Positions 53,300-61,777 of a stretch of 64,000 bases of DNA are shown one piece after another. Origin of the DNA: Gordonia gummivorans. GTDB taxonomy: Bacteria > Actinomycetota > Actinomycetes > Mycobacteriales > Mycobacteriaceae. The translations under genes and the position numbers were made by a program. The first letter of the stretch is position 1, and each line of letters starts with the position of its first letter. The notes below the pieces were generated by a model. The model saw only the letters and a program-made list of their open reading frames with translations. It had not been told where the DNA came from and did no database searches. Location of the stretch: assembly GCF_022513585.1 (NCBI RefSeq), contig NZ_JAKWBF010000004.1, forward strand, positions 124,001-188,000, read 5' to 3'.

Positions 53300-55099
53300 T
53301 CAGCCGATCAGTTCCGACAACTCCAGCCAGCGTTCCTCGAGTTCGGCGGTCTCCACCTCGACCGCCCGCAACGAACCGGCGAGTTCGTGCAGACCGGTGT
53401 GATCGCTCTGATCGTGCTCGGCCATCCGCTGATGCAGACGCTCGACCTCGACGCCCAACTTGTCGAGCCGCCGCTCGATGGACGACGCCTCCTTTTCTGC
53501 CGCGCGACGATCGGCGCCCGACAACGCCGGTGCACCAGCCGTATCGGGTTTCGGTGAAGCCACAACCGATTCCGACGCCGAGGCCTCGGCCCGCCGCAGT
53601 CGCAGGAACTCGTCGACGCCGCCCGGCAGATGTCGGAGTCGTCGGTGGAGGATGCCGTACTGCTGATCGGTGACGCGTTCGAGGAAGTACCGGTCGTGGG
53701 AGACGACGATCAAGGTGCCGGGCCACGAATCGAGCAGGTCCTCGAGCGCGGCCAGCATGTCGGTGTCGAGGTCATTGGTCGGCTCGTCGAGGATGAGGAC
53801 GTTGGGTGCGTCGAGCAGGATGAGCAACAGTTGCAGCCGGCGCTTCTGCCCGCCGGACAGATCGCGGACCGGGGTGGACAGCTGTGCACCGTCGAAGCCG
53901 AGTCGTTCGAGGAGCTGCGACGGTGAGAGTTCCTGCGCCTTGGAGCCCGACCCGAAGGTGTAGGTGCTGCGCAGGTCGGCCAGCACCACCCGCACCGGGT
54001 CGTCGAGGAAGGGGTCGAGGTCGTCGAGACGCTGGGTGAGTGTCGCGACCTTGACGGTCTTGCCGCGCTTGACCCGTCCGCCCGTCGGTTCCACCGTGCC
54101 GGCGATCAGACCGAGCAGCGTCGACTTGCCCGCGCCGTTGGCCCCGAGGATGCCGGTGCGTTCACCGGGTGCCAGTCGCCACTCGACGTCGTGCAGCACC
54201 TCGCGACCGTCGTAGGACACCGAGGCGTCGAGAAGGTCGACGACGTCCTTGCCGAGGCGTGCGACCGCGAGCGACTGCAGAGCGACGTTGTCGCGGATCT
54301 GCGGGACGTCGGCGATGAGTGCGTTGGCGGCGTCGACGCGGAACTTGGGTTTCGAGGTCCGGGCCGGGGCCCCGCGTCGTAGCCAGGCGAGTTCCTTGCG
54401 GGCGAGGTTCTGCCGGCGCGCCTCGATGGCGGCGGCCTGCCGGTCTCGTTCCACCCGCTGCAGGATGTAGGCCGCGTAGCCACCCTCGAAGGGTTCGACG
54501 ATGCGGTCGTGCACCTCCCAGGTGGTGGTGCACACCTCGTCGAGGAACCACCGGTCGTGGGTGACCACCAGCAGCCCACCGGCGTTCGGCGGCCAGCGTT
54601 TCTTGAGATGCTCCGCGAGCCAGGTGATGGCCTCGACGTCGAGGTGGTTGGTCGGCTCGTCGAGGGCGAGGATGTCGTGATCGCCGGCGAGCAGCCGGGC
54701 CAGCGAGACGCGTCGCCGTTGCCCGCCGGACAGCGATTTGACCGGGGCGTTCCAGTCGACGTCGCCGAGCAGACCGGCGATGACGTCGCGGATTCGCGGG
54801 TCCGACGCCCATTCGTGTTCGGGTCGGTCGCCGACCACCACGTCGCCGACCGTTTGATCGCCGTCGAACACATCGGCCTGATCCAGCACACCTACTCGGA
54901 CCCCGCCGCGGACCGTCACGCGGCCCGAGTCGGGCTCGCGCCGCCCGGCCAGCATCGCCAGCAGGCTGGACTTGCCGTCACCGTTGCGTCCGACGATGCC
55001 GATCCGGTCGCCCTCGTTGACGCCGAGGGACACCGAGTCGAAGACCTTGGTCGTCGGATACTCCAGGCCGAGGGCTTCTGCCCCGAGAAGATGTGCCAC
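53300..55099 (-). CDS. ABC-F ATPase (Uup-like)
   Basis: 599 aa with two ABC domains and no membrane segment. NBD1: Walker A GRNGDGKSSL, signature LSGGQRRRV, Walker B ILALDEPTNHLD. NBD2: Walker A GANGAGKSTL, signature LSGGQKRRL, Walker B LILDEPTNDLD. A C-terminal coiled coil (about 525-595: RRAAEKEASSIERRLDKLGV EVERL) is typical of Uup-type members. ABC-F proteins act on the ribosome E-site, relieving stalls or protecting against drugs. Monocistronic as far as seen. Confidence 0.93.
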   Translation of the reverse strand: MAHLLGAEALGLEYPTTKVFDSVSLGVNEGDRIGIVGRNGDGKSSLLAMLAGRREPDSGRVTVRGGVRVGVLDQADVFDGDQTVGDVVVGDRPEHEWASDPRIRDVIAGLLGDVDWNAPVKSLSGGQRRRVSLARLLAGDHDILALDEPTNHLDVEAITWLAEHLKKRWPPNAGGLLVVTHDRWFLDEVCTTTWEVHDRIVEPFEGGYAAYILQRVERDRQAAAIEARRQNLARKELAWLRRGAPARTSKPKFRVDAANALIADVPQIRDNVALQSLAVARLGKDVVDLLDASVSYDGREVLHDVEWRLAPGERTGILGANGAGKSTLLGLIAGTVEPTGGRVKRGKTVKVATLTQRLDDLDPFLDDPVRVVLADLRSTYTFGSGSKAQELSPSQLLERLGFDGAQLSTPVRDLSGGQKRRLQLLLILLDAPNVLILDEPTNDLDTDMLAALEDLLDSWPGTLIVVSHDRYFLERVTDQQYGILHRRLRHLPGGVDEFLRLRRAEASASESVVASPKPDTAGAPALSGADRRAAEKEASSIERRLDKLGVEVERLHQRMAEHDQSDHTGLHELAGSLRAVEVETAELEERWLELSELIG

Positions 55100-55123
55100 C
55101 CGACAACGCTAACCGAGGTGGGA

Positions 55124-56071
55124 TTACCGCCTGATGGCGCCGTTCACCATCATTGCGATGGCCAGTGCGCCGGCCTGGTTGAGGTGGAACGGATAGGCGA
55201 TGGTGTTGGACAACGCGGATTCGTACCAGGGGTTGATGAGGTTGCACGGATCGTGCCCGGCAGAGAGGCGATTGGCGTCGACGAAGGTTCCGTTCACCTT
55301 CACCGTCGCCCGCCAGAGCGCGCCGTTCGCGCGGTTGAACACCCGGTTCATGTAGCGGGTGTCGGGGTCGCTGAGCGGCACCATCGGCCAGCAGCCGTGG
55401 TTGCCCATGAAGCCGCCGATGCCGACGACGATGATCTGTGCGCGGGGCGCCTTGCGTCGGATCGCCTTGAGCGCAGGCGTGACCCGGTTCTCCATCGTCG
55501 CGATTCGCGCGCGGACCTCGTTCTCGACGCTACGACTGTGCCGGCAGCGTCGATCCTGGAACGGCGCGGTGGTGCATCGGGCGTAGATCCGGCCCCAGGC
55601 CATGTCGTTGCCGCCGATGCTGACGGTGATCAGCTCGGCGTCGCGCGGGACCAGATACAGCTGCGGCACCTTGTATCCGGCGTTGGTGCGCTGCCCGTAG
55701 GCATAGAGGTTTGCCGACTTCGCGCCTGCACAGGAGGTGTCGACGTAGCGGCGGGGAAGCGTCATCGCGGCGACGTAGAGCGGGTAGTTCAGCAACGACC
55801 GTTTGCAGCCGAGGAAGTAGTCGGGCGTCATGGAGAAGAATGCGCCCGACGCGCGGGAATCGCCCATCGCGACATAGGGGCCGTGGTTGTAGCGGACGGG
55901 CTGGACGACCGGTGCGGCGTTGGGTTCGGCGTGAGCCGGCGACCACGCGGCGGACACCAAGGAAACGACGAAAGCGGTCACCAGGACCAACGTCACGCCG
56001 CGCCCGATCCCCCGATGTGTCCCCCCTCGACGTACCACCCGAACCACTCGTCCACTCACTTTCGCCAACAA
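55124..56071 (-). CDS. Secreted SGNH/GDSL hydrolase
   Basis: 315 aa with an N-terminal signal or anchor (VTLVLVTAFVVSLVSAAWSP AHA, about 26-48). SGNH blocks: YVAMGDSRASGAFF (S72), the Gly in YYAYGQ-like region, Asn in SIGGNDMAWG, and the C-terminal His in IAYPFHLNQAGA. Six cysteines probably pair outside. Rv0518-type esterases in mycobacteria are similar. Substrate is probably a lipid or acylated sugar. Confidence 0.88.
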   Translation of the reverse strand: MLAKVSGRVVRVVRRGGTHRGIGRGVTLVLVTAFVVSLVSAAWSPAHAEPNAAPVVQPVRYNHGPYVAMGDSRASGAFFSMTPDYFLGCKRSLLNYPLYVAAMTLPRRYVDTSCAGAKSANLYAYGQRTNAGYKVPQLYLVPRDAELITVSIGGNDMAWGRIYARCTTAPFQDRRCRHSRSVENEVRARIATMENRVTPALKAIRRKAPRAQIIVVGIGGFMGNHGCWPMVPLSDPDTRYMNRVFNRANGALWRATVKVNGTFVDANRLSAGHDPCNLINPWYESALSNTIAYPFHLNQAGALAIAMMVNGAIRR

Positions 56072-56155
56072 ACATCCGACACCGGCCCCGGCGCTCAGCA
56101 GATTCTAAGGCACGACCCACTTTCTCGGGTCAACTATGGCGTACGCCACATTTGC

Positions 56156-57349
56156 TCACCTGTCGCGGTACTCCCGCAGCAGGCCGCGGCTGATGATCTG
56201 CTTCTGGATCTCGCTCGTGCCCTCGCCGATCAGCAGAAACGGCGCCTCACGCATCAGACGTTCGATCTCGTATTCCTTCGAGTAGCCGTAGCCGCCATGG
56301 ATGCGGAAGCTGGCCTGGGTGACCTCGGCGCAGTATTCGCTGGTCAGGTACTTGGCCATGCCCGCGGCGACGTCGTTGCGTTCCCCCGAGTCCTTGAGGC
56401 GTGCCGCGTTGACCATCATCAGGTGTCCGGCCTCCACCTTGGTGGCCATCTCGGCGAGCGAGAACGCCACCGCCTGGTGTTCGGCGATGGGCTTGCCGAA
56501 GGTGCTGCGCTGCTGTGCGTATCGGACGGCGAGTTCGAAAGCGCGCTGCGCCACCCCGCACGCCCGGGCAGACACGTTCACGCGGCCGACCTCCACACCG
56601 TCCATCATGTGGGCGAACCCGCGGCCGCTGACCCCGCCCAGAATGTCGGTTCGCTCGGCGCGGTAGTCGTCGAAGATGAGTTCGGTGGTGTCGATGCCCT
56701 TGTAACCCATCTTCTCGATCTTCCCGGGGATCGTCAGGCCCGGTTTGATCTCGCCGAAGCCCGACGGTTTCTCGATCAGGAAGGTCGTCAGATTGTGGTG
56801 CGGTTTCTCGGCACCTTCGTCGGTGCGGACCAGTGCGGCCACCAGGGTGGACGATGCGCCGTTGGTCAGCCACATCTTCTGACCGTTGATCCGGTAGCCG
56901 TCGCCGTCGGCCTTGGCGGTCGTCTTGATGGCCGCGACGTCGGACCCGAGGTCGGGTTCGCTCATCGAGAAGGCGCCGCGCACCTCGCCGGTGGCCATGC
57001 GCGGCAAGAAGTGCTGCTTCTGTTCGTCGGTGCCGTGCTGGCGGATCATGTAGGCGACGATGAAGTGCGTGTTGATCACCCCGGACACGCTCATCCAGCC
57101 GCGCGCCAGTTCTTCCACACACAGCGCGTAGGTGAGCAGCGACTCGCCGAGGCCCCCGTACTCGTCGGGAATCATCAGGCCGAACAGGCCCATCTCGCGC
57201 ATGTCGGCCACGATCTTCTCGGGGTAGGCGTCGGCATGCTCGAGTTCGTTTGCGGCCGGGATGATCTCGCGGTCGACGTAGGACCGGACGGTGGCGAGGA
57301 TGTCGCGCTGGAACTCGGTGAGATCGAGGGTCTGGGCGATGCGGGCCAT
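56156..57349 (-). CDS. Acyl-CoA dehydrogenase
   Basis: 397 aa FAD enzyme from ATG 57349 (MARIAQTLDLTEFQRDILAT). Signatures: GAFSMSEPDLGSDVAAIKTT (flavin/substrate), GYRINGQKMWLTNGASS, DDYRAERTDILGG, AQQRSTFGKPIAEHQAVAFS and the C-terminal IHGGYGYSKEYEIERLMREA PFLLIGEGTSEIQ with the catalytic Glu. Introduces a 2,3-double bond in acyl-CoA. Divergent from a thiolase gene, with a 10-base inverted repeat between them, so the two are probably co-regulated. Confidence 0.93.
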   Translation of the reverse strand: MARIAQTLDLTEFQRDILATVRSYVDREIIPAANELEHADAYPEKIVADMREMGLFGLMIPDEYGGLGESLLTYALCVEELARGWMSVSGVINTHFIVAYMIRQHGTDEQKQHFLPRMATGEVRGAFSMSEPDLGSDVAAIKTTAKADGDGYRINGQKMWLTNGASSTLVAALVRTDEGAEKPHHNLTTFLIEKPSGFGEIKPGLTIPGKIEKMGYKGIDTTELIFDDYRAERTDILGGVSGRGFAHMMDGVEVGRVNVSARACGVAQRAFELAVRYAQQRSTFGKPIAEHQAVAFSLAEMATKVEAGHLMMVNAARLKDSGERNDVAAGMAKYLTSEYCAEVTQASFRIHGGYGYSKEYEIERLMREAPFLLIGEGTSEIQKQIISRGLLREYRDR

Positions 57350-57394
57350 GTGGTCAGCTCCGTTGCTTCTCGGCAGTGATGGCGCCGTGTGAGT

Positions 57395-57436
57395 GTCACA
57401 CATCGCGGGACCCGGGGGTGGCCCGGGATGTGTGAC
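57395..57436. promoter_or_regulatory. Candidate operator between divergent fatty-acid oxidation genes
   Basis: GTCACACATC (57395-57404) and GATGTGTGAC (57427-57436) are perfect 10-base inverted arms 22 bases apart (centre to centre 32, about three DNA turns). It lies between an acyl-CoA dehydrogenase gene and a thiolase gene, so one regulator could act on both. Confidence 0.6.
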
Positions 57437-57482
57437 GTGTAGAACGATTCTCGGTGCCACAACTGCCCGAGAGGACCACCCC

Positions 57483-58706
57483 ATGCGTGAGATCGTCATC
57501 TGCGAACCGCTCCGCACACCGATCGGCCGGTATGGCGGGATGTTCGCCTCGCTCACGGCCGTCGACCTGGGTGTCGCCGTGCTGACCGGCCTGCTGGAGC
57601 GGACGGGCCTGCTCCCCGATGCCGTCGACGACGTGATCCTCGGGCAGTGCAACCCCAACAGTGAGGCCCCGGCCATCGGACGTGTGGTGGCGCTCGACGC
57701 CGGGCTCGGGGTGGCCGTGCCCGGTATGCACGTCGATCGTCGGTGCGGTTCCGGCTTGCAGGCGGTGATCCAGGCCGGTCTGCAGGTCGCCGCCGGCGCC
57801 GACGACGTGGTGATCGCCGGAGGGACCGAGTCGATGAGCAATGCGTCGTTCTACTCGCTGGACATGCGGTGGGGCGGTGCGCGGTCGGGTGTCGAGGTGC
57901 ACGACAGCCTCGCGCGCGCTCGCACGACGTCGGGTGGACGGAATCACCCGGTCGCGGGCGGGATGATCGAGACCGCGGAGAACCTGCGTCGGGAGTACGG
58001 CATCGAGCGTGTCGAGCAGGACGAGTTGTCGTTGGCATCGCACGAGCGCGCGGTCCGCGCCCAGCGCGACGGCATCTTCGCCGAGGAGATCATCCCGGTG
58101 CGGGTGGCCGGGCGTAAGGGCGAGACGATCATCGACACCGACGAGCACCCGCGCCCCGACATCTCGATGGACGCGTTGGCGCGACTGAAACCGATACTGG
58201 TGGAGACGGATTCGGAGGCGACGGTCACCGCGGGCAATGCCAGCGGGCAGAACGACGCGGCGTCGATGTGCGTGGTGACGACACCCGACGTCGCACACCG
58301 TCACGGCCTGGTGCCGATGGTGCGCCTGGTGTCGTGGGCGACGGCGGGAGTGCCGCCGGAGACGATGGGCATCGGTCCGGTGCCGGCGACCGCCAAGGCT
58401 CTGGGACTCGCCGGCCTCTCACTCGACGACGTCGGCCTCATCGAGCTCAACGAGGCGTTCGCCGCGCAGGCGCTCGCGGTGACGCGGGAGTGGGGGTTCG
58501 GGACATTCGGTGCCGGAACGGGTTTCGACCGGACCAACGTCAACGGCTCCGGAATCTCGCTGGGCCACCCGGTCGGCGCCACGGGTGGGCGCATGCTCGC
58601 GACGCTAGCCCGCGAAATGCGTCGTCGCTCAGTGCGTTACGGACTCGAGACGATGTGCATCGGCGGCGGACAGGGGCTTGCCGCGGTGTTCGAACTGGTG
58701 GATTGA
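57483..58706 (+). CDS. Acetyl-CoA acetyltransferase (thiolase)
   Basis: 407 aa from ATG 57483. Full thiolase with the acyl-accepting Cys in VDRRCGSGLQAVIQAG (C88), the NEAFAAQ motif, GSGISLGHPVGATGGRM with the catalytic His, and the second Cys in MCIGGGQG. Cleaves or forms acetoacetyl-CoA/3-ketoacyl-CoA. Start of the body, ICEPLRTPIGRYGGMFASLT, is typical. Divergent from the acyl-CoA dehydrogenase. Confidence 0.95.
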   Translation: MREIVICEPLRTPIGRYGGMFASLTAVDLGVAVLTGLLERTGLLPDAVDDVILGQCNPNSEAPAIGRVVALDAGLGVAVPGMHVDRRCGSGLQAVIQAGLQVAAGADDVVIAGGTESMSNASFYSLDMRWGGARSGVEVHDSLARARTTSGGRNHPVAGGMIETAENLRREYGIERVEQDELSLASHERAVRAQRDGIFAEEIIPVRVAGRKGETIIDTDEHPRPDISMDALARLKPILVETDSEATVTAGNASGQNDAASMCVVTTPDVAHRHGLVPMVRLVSWATAGVPPETMGIGPVPATAKALGLAGLSLDDVGLIELNEAFAAQALAVTREWGFGTFGAGTGFDRTNVNGSGISLGHPVGATGGRMLATLAREMRRRSVRYGLETMCIGGGQGLAAVFELVD

Positions 58707-59217
58707 GCCGCCGCAGCGTGGGCCCGCATTTCCGCTCCCTGAGCTGAGCGGGAGTAGCGCTTGCCGCCACCGCTCCCTGATCCGAAGAGTTCGGTGACCG
58801 ACGCTCTGACCTGGGCAAATACGCTTGCATCGTGCCGAAAAATCTAGGGGAAGAACTTCCTCCCCTAAGTTCCAAGTCGTCCCCGCGAAAATTTGTGGGG
58901 AGGACTCCAAGGGTCGGGGAAGAAGTTTCTTCCCCTATTTTCTGTGCGGTCCCAGGCCGGACGACCACCCTTGTCTGGGTGCTCGTCGGCGTGTCGCGAA
59001 CCGAGAACCGCGTTCTTCCCGCCTCCACGATCGCCGACGACGTCGGCGGGTGGGTCGCTGATACCCAAATAGCCCATTTGCCCTGGTCACGACGCCACCC
59101 CCGTGGCCGCAACACTGAGGTTCAAGGCTCTCGGCCGGCGCCTGGATCACCTAGCCAGCGGTGGACGGCGGCTTCGAGGCTCTCGGCCGGCGGAGTGGGG
59201 TGGGTGCGCAAACCGGC
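58707..59217. other. Intergenic region between convergent thiolase and hydrolase genes
   Basis: About 510 bases without a convincing gene. It holds a multi-hairpin repeat (58839-58949), a GCCGAC-GAC-GTCGGC inverted repeat (59035-59050) like that at 45270, and a degenerate CTCCCTGAGCTGAGCGGGAG hairpin (58735-58754). Confidence 0.7.
58839..58949 (+). repeat. Multi-hairpin interspersed repeat, copy 3
   Basis: Three successive hairpins: AGGGGAAG-AACTT-CCTCCCCT, GTCGTCCCC...GGGGAGGAC around GCGAAAATTTGT, and the perfect GGGGAAGAAG/TTTCTTCCCC (58916-58935) followed by TATTTT. The last, with its T-rich tail, resembles an intrinsic terminator. Copies at 1 and 45003 share the order. Confidence 0.75.
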
Positions 59218-60015
59218 TCAAGCAACCGGCGGCAACCCCAGCGAGCACGACGACGCGAAATCGTCGATCAGCCGGCCCGTGCGTTCAGGCTGGATGAGCG
59301 GAAACAGGTGGCTCGCACCGGGGATGACGGTGAGTGCGGTGGCGTCGGATACGGCTTCGAATCGGCGTTCGTGCGCGCGGAACGGATCGCGTCCGCCGTT
59401 GACGAGTGCGATGGGACCCGGGAATCGCCCCAGTTCGCCCAGTGCGTCGAAATGCCGTACCTCGCCGACCACGTCGGAGATCGCGACCAGGGCCAGACCG
59501 CCGATCTCCATGTCGTCGGACACCTGACGACCGACGGTCACCCGGGTGAGCCAGCGGCTGATGGCGGCCGCCTCTTTCGGTAGGAAAGCGGTTGCCGCAC
59601 CGAAGATCTGGAACGGCAGCGCGAACACGCGGCCGGGTTGGACGGTGGCGCACATCGGCATCACCCCGGCGACGAGTTCGGGATGCCGGCCGGCGACGGC
59701 CATCGCCACGTAGCCACCCATCGACATCCCGGCGATCACAGCTGGCCGGCCGAAGCCCTCGATCGCCGCGACCGCGGTGGCGACTGCGCCGTCGAGCGTG
59801 AAGGTTTCGGCCTGGCGCGCCCCGTGCCCGGGGAGGTCGGGATGCACGACGCGGCGGTTGGGGATGGCGGCGGCGATGCGGTGCAACGACTCGCCGCTCA
59901 CCCGGATGCCGTGCACGAGAACGACTGGTGTGGCGTCATGAACAGAGGTCACCCCAGGCAGCGTGCAGGTTGTGGCTGGCGTGGCGGTGGCCGGGAGGAA
60001 AACGTCGGGTGACAA
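59218..60015 (-). CDS. Alpha/beta hydrolase
   Basis: 265 aa from ATG 60015. Oxyanion strand PVVLVHGIRVSGESL, elbow VIAGMSMGGYVAMAV (GMSMG), Asp in LVNGGRDPF and His in PGASHLFPLI complete the Ser-Asp-His triad. Probably a cytoplasmic esterase or lipase. It lies seven bases after the ABC-F gene on the same strand and may be co-transcribed with it. Substrate unknown. Confidence 0.87.
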   Translation of the reverse strand: MSPDVFLPATATPATTCTLPGVTSVHDATPVVLVHGIRVSGESLHRIAAAIPNRRVVHPDLPGHGARQAETFTLDGAVATAVAAIEGFGRPAVIAGMSMGGYVAMAVAGRHPELVAGVMPMCATVQPGRVFALPFQIFGAATAFLPKEAAAISRWLTRVTVGRQVSDDMEIGGLALVAISDVVGEVRHFDALGELGRFPGPIALVNGGRDPFRAHERRFEAVSDATALTVIPGASHLFPLIQPERTGRLIDDFASSCSLGLPPVA

Positions 60016-60021
60016 CCCCGT

Positions 60022-61635
60022 TCAGCTGTCGTCTCCCAGCGCAACAGTGCGGTCGATGCCGATCGCGTCGAGGAAACCACTGTCGTGCGACACGACGAGC
60101 AGTGCACCAGTCCAGTTGTTGAGGGCGTCGGCCAACTGGGTGACGGTGTCGAGATCGAGGTTGTTGGTCGGCTCGTCGAGGACTATCAGTTTCGGGGCGA
60201 GCGAAGCGACGGGGGATTGATGCGGGGCGAGCGAAGCGACGGGGGATTGATTCGGCGGAGACTCACGAAGGAGTGCCGACGCCAGGGCGACTCGTAGCCG
60301 TTCGCCGCCGGAGAGTTCTTCGACCGCGCGCTCGGCACGTGCACCTCGAAACAGGAACCGGGCCAGGTGCGCACGGACCTGCTGTGCCGGAATGTCGGGA
60401 TGTGCCGCGCTGAGTTCGTCGGCGATGCTGCGGTGCGGATCGTCGAAGCCGAATCGCTGTGGCACATAGGCAAACGGGACGACGATCCGCCCGGTGTCGA
60501 TCAGTTCGGTGATGAGCGTGGACTTCCCGGACCCGTTGGGGCCCACGAGCGCGACCCGCTCTGGACCGTCGATGCGCAGTCGGTCGTCGGTGATGACCTG
60601 CGCGTGGGCTGCCAGTTCCACTGTCGGCACGGTGATTCGGGTAGCGCGATCGTCGCGGAGGTCCGCACGTGCGGCGTCGAGCCGGGCGGATGCCGCAGTG
60701 ACGTCGTCGCGATGGGCGTTGCGCAGCTTGCCGGCCGAGACTTGCGCTGCATCCCGCCGCAGGTGCGCGATGATCTTCGGGACCCGTTTCTCCCGTTCGG
60801 CCTTGTCGGCGGTGCGGGCGCGGCGGTCGAGCTTGATCTGTGCGTCGACGAGTTCGCGCTTCTGCTTGCGCAGATCCCCGGCCGCGGTCGTCGCGGTCGC
60901 GACCGCCGCGTCCTGCTCGGCGTCGACGACCTCCCGGTAGTGCGTGTACGGACCACCGAAGAGTCGGACCGAACCACGGTACAACTCGAGCGTGGCGTCG
61001 ACCCGGTCGAGGAGTTCGAGGTCGTGGCTGACCACCACCACGGTTCCGGTGAAGGCATCGAGAGCATCGAAAAGCCTTGCTCGCGAGCGACTGTCGAGGT
61101 TGTTGGTCGGTTCGTCGAGCAACAGGACGGCCGGGCGGAGCAGCAGGCGGGCAGCGATCGCCAGCAGCGTGGCCTCACCGCCGGACAGACCGCCGACTCT
61201 GCGGTCGAGGTCTGTCGGCAACCCGAGTTTCGACAGCTCGGAGATCGCGCGATGTTCGATGTCCCACTCGTCTCCGACGACGGCGAAGTCGCGTTCGTCG
61301 ACGGAGCCCGCCTCGATCCGACGGATCGCGTCGGCCACCGATGCCACGCCGAGGGCGGCGGCGATCGTCGTCGTGGGCTCGTCGAAGCTGTGCTGCGGAA
61401 CAAGAGCCACGGCGCCGTGTGTGGTGACCGACCCGGAACTCGGCCGCAGTCGGCCGGCGATCAGTGCGAGCAGCGTCGACTTGCCCGCGCCGTTGGCGCC
61501 CACGAGCGAGTGCACACCCGTGCCGACGGTGAACGACAGGCCGTCGAACACCGGTGTGCCGTCCGGCCACGCGAAGGTGACGTCCGAGAAGGTGATGGGG
61601 GCCGACGATGGTGCGCCGAAATGAGATGCGGTCAT
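60022..61635 (-). CDS. ABC-F ATPase with an in-frame tandem insert
   Basis: 537 aa, two ABC domains and no membrane segment. NBD1: Walker A GANGAGKSTL (47-56), signature LSGGEATL (150-157), Walker B VLLLDEPTNNLD. NBD2: Walker A GPNGSGKSTL (365-374), signature LSGGERLRV (441-449), Walker B LIVLDEPTNNLD (483-494). Residues 462-481 are a direct repeat, NQSPVASLAP/HQSPVASLAP, inserted between signature and Walker B of NBD2, where family members have only a few residues. Charged linker helices at 250-310 fit an ABC-F interdomain arm. Probably a ribosome-acting protein, but the insert may perturb the second ATPase site. Confidence 0.9.
   Translation of the reverse strand: MTASHFGAPSSAPITFSDVTFAWPDGTPVFDGLSFTVGTGVHSLVGANGAGKSTLLALIAGRLRPSSGSVTTHGAVALVPQHSFDEPTTTIAAALGVASVADAIRRIEAGSVDERDFAVVGDEWDIEHRAISELSKLGLPTDLDRRVGGLSGGEATLLAIAARLLLRPAVLLLDEPTNNLDSRSRARLFDALDAFTGTVVVVSHDLELLDRVDATLELYRGSVRLFGGPYTHYREVVDAEQDAAVATATTAAGDLRKQKRELVDAQIKLDRRARTADKAEREKRVPKIIAHLRRDAAQVSAGKLRNAHRDDVTAASARLDAARADLRDDRATRITVPTVELAAHAQVITDDRLRIDGPERVALVGPNGSGKSTLITELIDTGRIVVPFAYVPQRFGFDDPHRSIADELSAAHPDIPAQQVRAHLARFLFRGARAERAVEELSGGERLRVALASALLRESPPNQSPVASLAPHQSPVASLAPKLIVLDEPTNNLDLDTVTQLADALNNWTGALLVVSHDSGFLDAIGIDRTVALGDDS
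60193..60252 (-). repeat. 30-base tandem duplication inside the ABC-F gene
   Basis: Two copies of a 30-base unit (CGGGGCGAGCGAAGCGACGG then GGGATTGATG or GGGATTGATT), 29 of 30 bases identical, kept in frame. The core GGGCGAGCGAAGCGACGGG also occurs upstream of the pseudokinase (11762-11780, reverse strand), and GCGAGCGAAGCGA also begins the intergenic palindromes. Confidence 0.93.
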
Positions 61636-61777
61636 GAAAACTCCCGAGATGGTGGCGGATCACGCGATGGGCGGTGTCCGCGGCGACGTGCGGACGCATC
61701 TCAGCTGTTCATGATGGCTCCACCGTAACGCCCGGGTGGGTCGGGATGTCAAGTTGGTTTCGCGCTACCGTGACGGC

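Noticed and set aside
54509-57379. 956-codon open frame on the plus strand
   Set aside because: It is antisense to the ABC-F, SGNH and acyl-CoA dehydrogenase genes; its His/Val/Asp/Gly-rich translation has no domain and is a by-product of high GC third positions in the real genes.
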